Below, in pieces: positions 13,679-26,198 of a stretch of 64,000 nucleotides of DNA (within the stretch, counting starts at the first letter, position 1; each line of letters opens with the position of its first letter). The position numbers and the translations under genes were made by a program. This stretch comes from Brienomyrus brachyistius (lineage: Eukaryota > Chordata > Actinopteri > Osteoglossiformes > Mormyridae), in NCBI RefSeq assembly GCF_023856365.1, contig NC_064551.1, positions 16,501,527 through 16,565,526 of the forward strand. The letters run 5' to 3'. The notes below the pieces were generated by a model that did not search any database, was not told the origin of the DNA, and worked only from the letters and a program-made list of their open reading frames with translations.

Positions 13679-14089
13679 GTAAAATAGACCGCCAACTAGG
13701 GTGACCTCAGCAAGGAAGGTAGCGTAGGGCAAGGGTGTCTTGCCCCAAACGCAGACCTGTGCTCCGGTCAGAACTTATCGATTTGCACTGCTGCCCTCCT
13801 CTGCCCCCTCAGACCACAGCCGTCTGGCCCGTGTCCAGATGAATGGGAACGGCCCTTACTATATCTGTTCAGATTGAGAGTGAACAGAGTCCGTACCCTT
13901 GTCATCATGATAAATGACACAATTCTATAGGGGGTCTGGGAAACATGGGTTGTCAACATGCCTATGCTGTTACTTATAATTCACTTTATTTATACTTTGT
14001 TCTTTATAGTTGTATTTATAGTTGTACATTTGTGTGAATCATACCCTCTGCATGACATTGTCTAATGTGCTTGCTTCTTTATGTACCAG
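13679..14089 (+). other. ATAD2B intron, 411 bp
   Basis: Phase-1 intron GTAAAA...TACCAG. The first bases after the donor imitate the exon end (GACCTCAGCAAGGAAGGTAG at 13702-13721), so a cryptic second donor is possible. Nothing else seen. Confidence 0.8.
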
Positions 14090-14217
14090 GTGCGTCCACA
14101 GCAAAGAAATGTAAAAGAACCTCTCTGGAGCAGCAGAAGGCTGCACAAGTGGAGGAGACGCCGGAGGATTCTCCTCCACCACCACCCCCCCTAGTGGTCG
14201 ATCACCAGCGGTTGGCG
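14090..14217 (+). CDS. ATAD2B: ATAD2B coding exon, Lys/Pro-rich segment
   Basis: This 128-bp exon has acceptor TACCAG|G and donor GCG|GTAAGG. Its first two bases complete the Gly codon left open by the previous exon (phase 1 to phase 1), and it ends on a codon boundary. It encodes GASTAKKCKRTSLEQQK, an acidic PEDS piece, a run of six prolines and VVDHQRLA. The VDH-RL motif directly precedes the conserved C-terminal helix region in ATAD2 proteins. The intron before it is 411 bp; the one after it is 11.9 kb. Confidence 0.88.
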
Positions 14218-15664
14218 GTAAGGGCCCGTGGGGTTTTTAAACCTGTTAAGGACCCAAGTCACACTCGCTGGGGGTATGCGGACAAAAGCATGTCACACAT
14301 TGTGAGGTTTGGGGCCGGAGCTTGACGGGGAATGGGGAGCGTGCCGAAACCCAGGGGTGCAGCTCCGGACACGGCTGGCGTTGAAGCAGGTCTACGAGTG
14401 CGGTTAACAGTCTACTTTTGTGCTGTCATCGTGTCTAAGAGTGTACTGCTCTGTGGTCCAATTATTGGAGAAAAGACAAAGTGACTCTGTCAATGACGAG
14501 CAAAGCACATGAGGAACACATCACTGGCGACGCCATCTGTAACGCTCATCGCCAAGCTCCCTCCATGCATGGAGCAATGCCTTTCAATAACATTTAGCTG
14601 TGAGTGTAGAACGCTTTTGAAGTGTGGGCATCGGTCCAGAGACGGACTAAAAAGGAGTCATTTAAATACAGCACTTCAAGCAAGAGCAATGTCCATAATT
14701 AACTTGTAGCATTACCTTATAAATTGACTTGTTTTCCCTGAGAAAGAAGCTATAAGGGTAAAAGTACCCAAGTACCTTTCCTATGATTGTAGTTGGGAGT
14801 GGTTTCATTTTTCTTGCTTGCTGTTCTTGAAGTTGTTTATTACCCGGAATAGCATGTAAATTAAAAGTGAAGTATGGACTTCAGTACAGGGCTGAGTTGG
14901 AGGTGGTCTTCCTAGGGTTGGAGACGTGCTATGCACAGCAGGGGGTTTCCTGTCCGTGCTTTGTGAGCAGTGGCAGTGATTAAATCATGGTGTATGGCGA
15001 GAGGGTACCGGCTTCTGCGGCTCCCTCGCCCAATGTCATGTTGGGCGTCATAGTAAATGGAGGAATGTGTAACTTACACTACCAATCAAGTCTTTGCACC
15101 CGCTGAGATTTTCTGCATTTGCATGTTACTGAACATGCACTAAAAATACACTCGGTATTCTTTGCTGACGAATTTACAGTATGTTCGCCATTTGCAGGGA
15201 ACTCGACTTCGACGCGTTGATAGCGACTCGTGAACAGTAGGAGTCTTTGAGGCTCTGATGAAATTTCTACACATGCGAAGCACTGAGTGTACAACACCCC
15301 CCAAACCGTAAAGGCGTTAAACACACCACGATGTGCGGCTGTGCATAGAGCATAGGAGCTGGAGAAGCGCTTTTTGTTTTGCTACTGGTTCAAATTGCAG
15401 ACCCAATATGACAAAGCTCTGGATATTCCGAGTGTTTTATGTTAGATTGTACGACTTGGAAATAGATGTTGCGTAACCTGTGTCGTAAATTATATATAGC
15501 CCACATCGTGTTTTTATATAGTGACACAGATCGAAGTAGATTGCTATAAATCTGACGTTAGCAGATCATCATTAGCCAATCACATCACTTTAACGTAGCT
15601 GGGGGCAGTTTGGTCTGATTGTCTCATACACAAGAAGCTTCTTTTTTGTTAATCATATCAGAAA

Positions 15665-15990
15665 AGGATTCAGGTGTGTGTGCGCGTGTGTGCTTTTGCA
15701 GTCCAGGTATACATTACATTGTCCCCACAATGTCACAAAAACTTATTTCGATGTTCTAAGGACCATTTTTTTCGGTCCCCACCGAAGGGGAAATTGAATT
15801 TTATAAAAATCTGTGACTGCAATCAATTACATTCCAAAAGACTTGTATTTTGTTTGGCTACTTATAGTTAAGGTTAGGGCTGGGTAGGGGTTAAGGTTGT
15901 CATTGCTGGGATTAGGGTTTTGCCCATAGAAATGAATGGACAGTACCCTCAAAGATACAAGTATGGGTGTGTTTGTGTGTGTGTACATGT
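15665..15990. mobile_element. Nonautonomous GTCCCCAC-type fish element
   Basis: GT-rich borders on both sides enclose CAGGTATACATTACATTGTC with CCCCACAATG, a GGTCCCCACCGAAGGGGAAA segment, telomere-like GGTTAGGG/GGGATTAGGG variants and ATAGAAATGAATGGACAG. I recognise this as a common fish interspersed repeat, probably MITE-like. A scrap of the same family lies at about 7803-7850. Confidence 0.55.
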
Positions 15991-16274
15991 TTATTTTTGA
16001 TGAAGTATTAGTTTTAAAATGTACATTAGAAACGGTTCTTACAGAAAGCCTAAGGAACCATGAAACAAGCAGTTTTTGAAGTGTTCAAGTGGTGATTCCC
16101 ATCTAGTCACATCAGGCACTAATGGAAGAAAAACAATCGGATGGTTACCTTTCTGATAAATAGCGATGTCAAACTGGAATCACGCTGGAGACTTGAGACT
16201 TGACTCGGACTCTAATTTTGTGACTTGTGAACATCTCTGACCATTTGAGTCCCATTATTAGCAGGAAAATGTCA

Positions 16275-16641
16275 TATCTTTGATTCATCAAAGTAACAAC
16301 CTCTAGCAGATATAACAGCATTTTGAGGCCTTCTTCCTGCAATGGACATTAACTACTGATCATGGGGTGAAACCATTAACTAGTTTTTTTAAAAGTTAAA
16401 AGACAGCCTGCATACGATATGGCTGTACACTCACCGAACAACCAATTAACAGGATCTTGTATGCGCTGTTGGATACTCTTTCCATGTTATAATGGAAACT
16501 TGTTTTATTTCAACTTTCATTTATAGTTGTTCACTCAACTTTCCCATGCTTAACAAGAATTAAAAAAAAAAGCTGCATTTTATGAAATAAATCGAAAAGT
16601 GGTAAAAATCTGTGGTGTGTAAAAACTCGACCGTTAGTGTA
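16275..16641. mobile_element. Tc1/mariner remnant (end fragment)
   Basis: The right edge GGTGTGTAAAAACTCGACCG + TTAGTGTAT resembles the Tc1-like terminal inverted repeat of fish (ACACTACCGGTCAAAAGTTT in the other orientation). Internal GATTCATCAAAGTAACAACC and ATAACAGCATTTTGAGGCC also fit. The opposite TIR is missing. Confidence 0.55.
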
Positions 16642-18518
16642 TATCTTTATTAAATGTTCAGTGTGCCTCTAGAGCGCCCATGTCCACAGCAGAGATCAGC
16701 AAATTAATCAGTTACCTGTGAGTCCAAAGTGAAGCCCATAGGTGGCGCTGTGGAGTAGTGTTTGTGAAGCAGTGCTGTTCCTCAGCTATATGGGGGATGC
16801 TTGAGGTTCTGCTGTATCAATTCGTCACTGATTCTGAAATGCCAGGAACACATGCAGGCTGTTGGTGATGAATAAGAGAGACCCCTGGAGCTTGTTACCC
16901 TGGCTGATCCCTGCATGTTGACTGTTCTCCGGTCAGCGTCCTGCATGTGCTCTGTGTACCAGCCGGGTACTGAATAGCGTCCAATGGCATCCTCCAGGAG
17001 GTGGTGGATCAGCCTTTCCATTTCCTCCCCAGTTTTTCCTCCTCTAAGTGTTTTTAATTTTCACAGTATTTTTTAAAATACAAGTGTGGTTTTAAAGCTA
17101 ATTCCAGAAGGAAATGGCATGATATTAAAGGTTTGTTTGTGAGCTCTAAGGACCGCTGCGCATTGTGATGATGATGCCGCGCCAAGTAACGTGCAAATGG
17201 ATTTCTGTTGAATATCCGTGTTTTAATTGCCGACCGAGCCACCGTAGCTCTCGTGCCTCTGTCTTAAAAATCCCGTGGCCTGTACATGCTGCTGCATGCC
17301 GGGCTGTTTTTCCAAAAATTCAGGCATGCTTACAGGCGGACACGTATCTCTCAGAAACAGTCCCGGCCCTACAAACACCGCCGCAGTCGTGCCGAGCTTC
17401 ACCTAATATCCGAGTGCAAATTGGATCGGCGCTCCTTGAAGTAATTCCACGACTGGCGGCCGGACCAGAGTGAGCGGACGAGTGTAATTGGTGTAAAATC
17501 ACCCCCCTAAACCGCGCTGATCTGCCCCTTATCTTTCAGCAGCACCTAATATCACACCATTATCTCTGTGTGGCGGCCTTGACAGGCGGCTCCCGCTCCT
17601 CCGTATCCGAGACCAATCGGGCCGCTGTTGACTTTGCTCTCTGCCGGAACCGGCCGCAGGCGGTGGGCTCTGCAGATTAGAGGCTGCTTAAAAAGCCTGC
17701 TTGTTGAACACGCAGCACTAATGCAAACTCGCTTATTACTCTTTAGAAGATGTCTTTTGATAAACATACTTCTGTTCCCTGCAAATCTTAGTGTGTATAT
17801 ATAGGATCCTACGGGTTGATTTATTTATTTTTTTTCCCGGTGATTCCATTGAAATTTGCTTCTTAAGACTGTTTCAGCTCCTCCGGCACAGAGCAGACTT
17901 GTTTGTGGACATTCTTTATTTATCAAGCTAGTCTTTTCTGTACGCATCATCAGCACTCAGACCAGCGACGAAGGCTTATGAAAAGAGAGTCTGGATGCAT
18001 TTTTAAGTCGGGGACCTGCTGTGGAGCTTGTGAAAAGGTCAGGTGTCTCTGGGCTAAATGGCTCCAGCTTGGTGATGTCAGTATTTAAAGCGACCCCGCG
18101 CAAATATACAGCGATACATCATGGGAGCCCAGACCGAGGAAAGAAGAATGACTCCCACATAGCGGGTCCCCTCTACAGGCCTGCTAGGCGGTGCTGTGCA
18201 TGGCTGTCTACTGCTTTGTGTCCCTTTCAATTGCATCTGTTTACTCTTAGGATTTTAGTTGCTGGTTCGTCGTCCTCTGTGGCCCAAATTTTGTGCTTCC
18301 TGCTGCTCTTCTGGTCTCATATAATCAGCTCTTGTCAGTTAAAACTGCTACATGTTTGTTTAAAGACCTATTAGAGCTAAATGTACCTTTTTTGTCAAAG
18401 GAACTGAACTGATAAAATATTTAGATATAAGAATCTTTTAGGCAGTTTTTGGATATGTACTGGAACATTATATTTATATGTGTACCTGACATGTTCTTGT
18501 GGCGGGAAAGTCTACACC

Positions 18519-18707
18519 ACGGGTCTCAAACTCTAGTCCTGGGGGGCCGGAGTCCTGTGTAGCTTAGTTCTTTCCCTGTTCCATCACAAATGATTCAGCT
18601 CAAGAGCTGTGTGGTAATTAGCATAAGGAGTTGAATCAGGTGTGTTAAATGAGGGGAAACCCAAAAATGTGCAGGGCTTCAATTTCCCCAAGACTGGAGA
18701 CGCCTGG
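18519..18707. mobile_element. hAT-like MITE with 8-bp target-site duplication
   Basis: Imperfect terminal inverted repeats (GGTCTCAAACTCTAGTCCTG at one end, AAGACTGGAGACGCC at the other). Flanked by TCTACACC (18511-18518) and TCTACACT (18708-18715), an 8-bp duplication with one mismatch, as expected for hAT insertion. Confidence 0.7.
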
Positions 18708-21700
18708 TCTACACTGTAATGGTTTTCGGAAGTTGGTTGACAGTGGACAGTGCTGTTGTCTCTCGCCGCAAGGGTTTGGGTTTGAAGATGGTGAGAAGAT
18801 GGTTGAATGATAATGAGATCAAGGCCGAGATGGTTACCTCTCTGTACATAAATATCTCCATGATGTGTAGTGCACACTCCCTCATTTGGGATATGCTCTA
18901 ACAATGCCTGCTTTTTAAACTTACAGCTTCAAGTTTCACTACATGGTATTCTGATTTTCCATCTACAATAACTAACTAAGAGTGCAAAGTGTTTTTCTGA
19001 AGTGGGTCCATGGGGAGGGAGGGTGGGGGGGTGAAAGGCCACAAGAAATCCTACAGTGTGGAGAGGAGAGCTTATTCTGGCCTGGTCTCCTGTTGGCAGG
19101 ATTCCTCCTTGTGGAAAGTGAGTGGAGAGAGAGGAGCACGAGGCGTCTATATCAGACCCGTCTTTAAACTGTCCTCAGCTTCACACCCGCCTGGCTTCTG
19201 GCAGGGACAATGTGGCAAGAGAGAAACTGCAAATCCCACTGATCATTCCAGCCCGGTTGCGTTCGTTGTGCATGGAGATGCAGTGTCTTGATTGTAATGA
19301 CATGTCAGATGTGGTAAGGCTGCTTGGCTTGAACATTGTGTCCACACAGACACACATTTTGTGATCCCACTGGTGGTGTTCTCACTGTCCATTGTTAGTT
19401 GTTGCTTCCTCAGACCAAAACAAGCCCCCCCCCCCCAGCAGCACAGTCTTGCTTTTCAAGCTGCGAGAGAGTCATCACAACAGTTGAGTCATGTGTGGAA
19501 CAAGAACCTGGGATGGAGGGCATTTCCCCAGGTGTGGCTCAACACTCTGCACTCGCTGTCAGGGGTGACACTGCGTGATACTGAAGCTAGAGGTCTGGGA
19601 AGGTTTTTCCAAGCCTCCTGTTGGGATTGGGGGGGGGGGGTGCTGTATGGTACAGCAACATCTCAGTGAGGTATTTGTTTGGGTCTGTGACATTTACCAT
19701 GTCCCCAAACAAACACCTGCACCTTCCTAAGTTCAGTCGATGCATATTTAAAAAGCTATAACCCACAATGGAGTGATTCCCATTTTCTTTGGCTCCATAT
19801 GTAGCATACTGGATGTGTATTGGAACACAATATTTCTCCCAGAAAGCACTGCATCACTTTCGTGAAACCAGGGACAAAAATGATTGGAACCAACTTGCTG
19901 GTGGATACACATGGCTATCTCCCTTCGAAACCATGCTTTGATGCTCTCAGCCTGAAGAGGTGCAGTTATGACTACCTGTCTTAAGCATTGATTGTGAAGC
20001 CCACGCTGACCTGTTTGCTTTTGAAATGTACAGTTTGAACTATGTAGAATTTTAATTGTGGGTGGGGAGTGGGGGTAAGCTTTTCTAAAGGGAGGCTGTA
20101 CCTACGTCTGGAATCAATGTACACATCCGGTAGTAACTGCAAATACAGCATCACGGCATGGAAGTTGTGTGTGCTGTGGTCACCATCATCCTGTGCTAAT
20201 CATTGCCATTGTCTACGTCCCCTTGTTTGGCCATGATTGTCTGGTGTATGTTAGACCCAGCAGTCTCAGTGGAGAAGTTAATTATGTGACGCTGCTCTTT
20301 CCATCAACAGCAATTATGTCATTTCCAAGCCAAGACTTTCCGAAGGCAGCATAACTGTACAGTGCACTTCGGTATGAGAACTTTCCTTCTTACACTGGAA
20401 TGCCTCATTCAGTTTTATCCTACTTGGAATGTGCTGTAAAAGCATATTATTGTTGATTAGTTTTTCAAAGCATCTAAAGGACACTTAAAGGTTTTTTAAA
20501 ATGTTTAATAGTCTGTCATTATGTTGCTTTCAGTGATAATGTTTTAATATAAAGCACTTTGGCAATGAACTGCAGTTGAATGGTTTATCTTGAAATTAGT
20601 TTGCTAATTTTAGGATAGTGTTGCACTGTAAATACTTCAATTTACACATTAAAGCTTAATTAATTTGCATATTTCAGCAGTGTGTATTTTCTTAATTGCA
20701 CAGTAACTTGACGAAACTTCAGTAATTATATACTTGTATCGTTTTGCTTTTTAAAGGTCATATGTCACACTACAAGTTGTTGCGTATTTTGTAACACTAT
20801 TACAAAGTAATTTTCCAGGTTTAGTGTTTCTTTTTATTTTAACAAAAATATCCCATTTTTTCTGGATTATTGGGCAAAACATGCTTCCCTGTTTTTGCAA
20901 TGATCACATAAAAATGTGTATATATAGCTGTCAGATTTCTGTGAGCTGCTTGTTGCTGGCGATGGCACTGAGCGCCATGCGATTCTGGGGAGACGGAGGA
21001 TGTGGATTGGCAGGGATGTGATGCACAGGAGCACTCGTCAGCGGGTGACTAGCGTGTCACGTCGCAAGCGGACCGGTGCTGACTATCTGCACGCACGCTC
21101 GTTTGAAATACCATGGATGTCTGTAGTCATGTTTGTATTAAGTCTGCATAATGGGACCCTGCCAGAAATCCAGTGTGTGCGCTTATTTTCCCTGGACGAG
21201 ACCGGATCCAGTCATCGCGTTGGCGTGCAGGCAGAGTAGATGCATATTTTCTGAGAGATGATCAAGCGCAAGGTCCCGCAGAGCCGAACCCTGTGGATAT
21301 CGCACTGATTCGAGGATCCCTCGGCTGGGCCTCCTAAACAGGCAGTGACGGGATTCACTCCCACTCTCAATGCGCGCACACAGTAGTGCTGTACTCCTGT
21401 ACTGCTGGCCGTGCCAGTAAAATGAGCTTTTCGACAAGGAAAGGATGTTATGTTACAGCTGTTATTTGTTGTGTTGTAGTATAAACATGGAAATGTGCAC
21501 CAGAACTGAAAATTATGCTTTGAACAAACAAGCCAAAGGGGCCTTGAGTGATTCTCATCTGTTTTCCTTTTTGTGCTTGTTCTTTAACAGTGGATATAAA
21601 GTCTTCACACCCCTGTTAAACCAGCTAGGTGTGTTCCAGGTTTTCGGAAGCTGCCGGTGGCAGTCGGCGACTGTCTGTTGGGCTGGTGTGTGTGTGGCAG

Positions 21701-24061
21701 CCGGACATGGTGCCTGTTGCCGCTGTTTTGGCCAATTGAGCATATTGAGCATCTGCGTCGAAGCTAGTTGGCGAAACTGAGTTTTCTGATTGGGCTGTAT
21801 GTCAGCCATTACTTGTAGTGCTGGTTTGTTCCAGTACAAATTTTCACAATGGACAGGAGCCAAACCCAGCTGATAGAAGAGTGGTTTCTCGTCGGCCTTG
21901 GTTGCTTCTCATTTTTTGCCACTGGCTTAGTGTGCATGAAACCATAAAATTGCAGGTTTTCATGATGTGAAAAATGAAACCAAGATAAATCATAGCAGAT
22001 ATTTTTCAACCTATAATATTGCAAGCAACAAGATTCCAGGGGATAGAAAAAAAAAACTTTTTGGGGGAAAAGGGAAAAATCGCATTACAGCTGCATTGTC
22101 ACACACCTGTCAGCAATGAAGTGAACCTTATTTAGGATCAGCTGTACGATTTTCTTCGTCCTCTCATTGCATCCAATTATTTTGGTTTATTTTTTTCTTT
22201 CATTGCAGAAACGGGAAATTTTAACAAGGCTGCACATCTCAGGTTGCTGTGTCTGGCTCACCTGAGCTGCGTGGCCGGATACAGCACCCAGCTCCTTATG
22301 GCCAAAGCCCCTATCTATAAAAGGATCAGGGTGACACGACATGCCGCCCCACCCCCGCTCTCCCTTGCAGGCTAGCGACGGGGGGGGGGGGGTAGGATCC
22401 AGTGCCCCGAAACAGCCCCATCCGCTCCTGGTAGCCATGCCGATGGATGTGGTTATTAAGTGCCTGTTTCTGGCAGAGTGCTGTTGCGCGTGTTGATCAG
22501 TCCGCAGTCTGGACGGCTGGCAGGTAGCGGTTACATCAGCCACCCCCCGTGTCCGTGAGTCCCCGGAGGGGGCTGTGCTGTGCCCGTTATTTGTGGAGGC
22601 CATTGCATCAGATTAAGGGATGAAATATTGACAGATGGTTGCTATACCATAAAGTAGAGTTTTTAAATTAGTAGCTCTGGACAAACAAATTCAATTTAAA
22701 TGTTTGTGAGATGGAAGTGAGAAACTCGAACATTTTGAAATGTTAAGCTTTTTCTATTCCAGTGTGAACTGGGTCTCTTATGAATTAATAATTTAATTAT
22801 ATAGTTTGTGCTGCTGCTGTCATTAAATTGTCAAGTTCACGGTTCCTTTGGCTTAATTTAACACCCTTTAAAATTTGAATGTGCTCCCACCTGCCAAACT
22901 ATGATGAATAAACAATCAGCCTGCCTTAATTAACCAATGAAAGGTCGTCACGGTATGGAAAAGGAGACTTTTCTATTAAGTAAAAAAGAAAGCATTGGTC
23001 GTAATCTGACCGAAAAAGGGGAAACTGGCCATTGGGTGTCTGCGGATGGCGTGAATGAGCGAGCAGCAAAGGGGACGTCATTCTGCTAACGACATTTCTG
23101 TCACAGATCGCACCATAATAGCAATTAATATCATGTATGTTTTTTTCTTTTTTGTTTTTGTTTAATACGATGAAGACCTGCACCGTGGAACACGCTGGTT
23201 CTTCTGGATAGATGTAGTGGTACCACTTTTCAGTTCACATTCAACAGAACACAAAAGATTGCAGGTAGTTTAGCTAAAATGAACAAATCTGATCTATTTC
23301 TTAACGGAGGGAAAGGATTGTGCTTCAACTATGCGGAGCCTGGGTGTAAAATAACCTCCTGATTTAGAACAGGGCCCGGCCATTTCCCCCCGGTCGTGGC
23401 CTCATTTATCTGTGATTACTGTCATTAGCAGGTCTGGCCTTGTCTGTCCAATTCAAAATTTTGTATGCTCGGATTGTGCCCCCCTCCCCCCCCCCCCCAG
23501 TCACTTTTGATCAAGATTAGTAACAGTTTAAGGCCAGGAATGATTTTCATTACACTTTGCTGAACACGCTCTAAAGCTGTAAAGCATCTTCATTGCTGCC
23601 ATCAGAGCTGTACACGGCACAGCTAGCGCAATGTGCTGATTATACTGCGCTGTACAAGCATTTTTATTTTGCATGGGGATTCAATGCAGATTGGGAGGCT
23701 TCTTTGTAAACACCTGAGTCTTTATGAACAGCGGCTGCTGTCACCCTCCTATCCCCCAAATAGTGTCTGTCTTGTATATTCCCCGTACTTCCCCGATGAG
23801 TTACACTACAGTGACGATCAATGCTAGTTATCTGCTAAATGTCTCTCCACTGCATAATCACGTCTAGGTTCTGGCGGCTCTTCAGCTGTGTGGCCTGATT
23901 CTGTGCCATCTGCAAATTTAACCAGTTTATTAAATATGCCAGTGTCTGTCTTGTGTGGGATTTTAATTAATGTGGATTGGAATGAATGATGGCTCCAAGA
24001 CAGAACCTTGTGGTACACCAGTTATTTTTCTTCACAAATTCACAGTGGGGGGTGAACAAGC

Positions 24062-24376
24062 CTGGCAGTGTAATGCACATTCAGAGGCAACACCTACGCA
24101 TGAAAATGAAGGAACATGTATGAAAACAAGGGGGCAAAAACAGTGGCAAGTGGCAGAGCCTCTATCAGCTTTAATACTATCCTTTTATTGTAATAATTAG
24201 GTATAGTGTGTATCTGGTATAAAATTACAATTCGGTATGGAGTATGTGGTATTTTGGTTTCCTCTTGATTAAACTGCTGTGTGAAATACCAGATTCTGCT
24301 CTCCTGCCATCTACCTGCTTGGTTCTGCCTCTTACGTACGTAGGTGTTGCTTCTGAATGTGCATTACAGTTTCCAG
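24062..24376. mobile_element. Foldback element with 30-bp inverted ends
   Basis: The sequence 24069-24098 (TGTAATGCACATTCAGAGGC...) is the reverse complement of 24339-24368 with one mismatch. The interior (24160-24325) recurs as a diverged direct copy at about 24627-24795, sharing CAGCTTTAATACT and CTCTTGATTAAACTGCTGTG. Confidence 0.65.
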
Positions 24377-24626
24377 CTCCATGTCGTGTTAAGAATTTCA
24401 ATAGACTTTAAATAATACATGGTTTCATAATGTCGGCCTCTCTGCTTTCTTTAAACTCAGTAGCTAAATTGTGCCATTCTTATATCCATGCGGACTGCCT
24501 CTTCATATGTTTTCTCCTACCCTAGACTAAATAGCCTTCATAACCATTTTACCGTCATACTCTTACATAATAAGAGTAAGATTAGTTGGTCGATTGGGCT
24601 TATTCACTGTGAATTTGTGAAGAAAA

Positions 24627-24795
24627 TATCCCCAGCAGCTTTAATACTGTCCCTTTGTCGTAATAATTCGATACTGAGTATATTTGGTATAGAATTGTAA
24701 TTCAGGTGTGGTATATGTGATATTCTTGCTTCCTCTTGATTAAACTGCTGTGTGAAACACCAAGTTGTTTTCCTGTCATGTACATGCTACCTTTT
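24627..24795. repeat. Second, partial copy of the foldback interior
   Basis: Aligned over about 165 bp to 24160-24325 with substitutions and small gaps. The terminal inverted repeats are not clear here. Confidence 0.6.
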
Positions 24796-26069
24796 TTCTT
24801 CCTGCACCCAAGCAACTTCTACCTTTTGCCACCTGTTGGTGGCGTTGTACTGGAAGGAACGTTTGAGTGTCGTTACGCTGATCTGTTTGCTTGTCCTCCC
24901 GTAGCTTTTGTGGTCTCTTCTTTATACCTTCTTCCAGCCATCTACTGTATTGGCAGAGATGTTTTCAGTCTCTTGTATTGACTTGAGTACTCCCTCCTTT
25001 CCACCGCCTCCACCTCTCCTGTTTAGCAGTTTTAGTTGACCTCATTGATCTGGTCCCGTGATGCATTTCTTTAAAGCCCTGAGTATATGTTTGAAATACC
25101 GCTGACCGTGGTGTAGCTCCCAGAGATGGTATCTCATAACCTCAATGTTTCCTACTGTGTCCCAGGCTATGCACGACAACCGGCCTGATGAATTAATATC
25201 TCTGCTATAACACTTCAAAGATTACATCTTTGTCCGGTTCAATCAAGTCTCTCTTACACATCCTATCCCCGGTCCACCAACCAAAAATGGAAATTCGCCA
25301 ATTACTGCTGCATCAGGTTGCATAACCCATGGCTGCAGCTGACATCTGAATCTGATAGCATATGGAGTGGTCCTGCTGCCATAGAGGCCGTGCTCATTCT
25401 CAGACCTGAGCCGCACGGCCTCCACACGGCTCGCTCCCCTGGCCTGGGAGTTATATTTAGCTGGACTCCAGTCCCATCCCCTGGTGTATGATGCTGCTCT
25501 TATAAAAAAGAGCATCTATTAATGTTATACTTGTTCTCCTCTCTGCTTCCCAGCCGTGTCTTTGTTATTCTGACAAAGTCACGCTTGCCTCTCAACGTGA
25601 TGGCCTCGATACTTTTTGCCTTTCAGTCAAGCGCTTCTGTCATTTAGCTACATCTCTGAGGGGCTCCGGACTCGCGGCTCTGCTTTTGAAATGACCCTCA
25701 GCTTTTGTACCCTCCCCAATCTGGTCGGCCCAATTCCCCAGCGCCCTCTGGCCCTAGTTTAAATAAACGAAGCATTTGCCTCCCTGAAGCACACTGGTGT
25801 CCCTCTGGTTCAGATAACCATCCGGCTTGAACTGCTCCCATCTGTTCTAGGAGGTCTTCCAGCGCCCCATAAACTCTAACCCTCCCATCTCCCACACAAA
25901 GGATTTAGCTACGAGTTCTCAGAAGCTTTTGGGGAGATTGCAAAGTCTTGAGCAATTTCCCATCTTTGCTGAGAGTGCTTTGTGATAACGGTAATCGTAA
26001 CGGAGGGTCGTGATGAGCTGTAGTTCTTGTCCTCATCCACGTCTGGCTGACAATCTCTTGCCATTTCAG

Positions 26070-26198
26070 AACCTTCTGGAAAAGGTGATCCAAAAGTCTG
26101 AGGGGTACACGGTGGACCAGCTGGAGAGGCTGTACTCCGTGCTCAGCCAGTGCATCTACCAGCATCGTGGAGACTATGACAAGACCCTGTTGACGGAG
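26070..26198 (+). CDS. ATAD2B: ATAD2B coding exon, conserved C-terminal region
   Basis: This 129-bp exon (43 codons, phase 0 at both ends) has acceptor CCATTTCAG|AAC and donor GAG|GTAAGT. It encodes the most conserved part of the ATAD2-family tail: NLLEKVIQKSEGYTVDQLER followed by LYSVLSQCIYQHRGDYDKTL. From memory, human ATAD2 has a matching segment (NLLK..., LYAVISQCIYRHRKD, DKTSLIQ). It is predicted helical. Because both ends are phase 0, it splices directly from 14217 and into the terminal exon. This is the strongest identity anchor for the + strand gene. Confidence 0.93.

Larger units (their letters stand above)
14218..26069 (+). other. ATAD2B intron, 11.9 kb
   Basis: Phase-0 intron. It contains a GTCCCCAC MITE (15665-15990), a Tc1 remnant (16275-16641), a hAT-like MITE (18519-18707), a foldback element with a second diverged copy (24062-24376 and about 24627-24795), and homopolymer C and G runs. 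Two stretches (17050-17480 and 20440-20720) have a texture suggestive of conserved noncoding DNA. No exon seen. Confidence 0.7.

Noticed and set aside
13211..13732. Two - strand frames opposite the ATAD2B charged exon
   Set aside because: Shadows of the real + strand exon; composition follows from its GAG/GAC codons.
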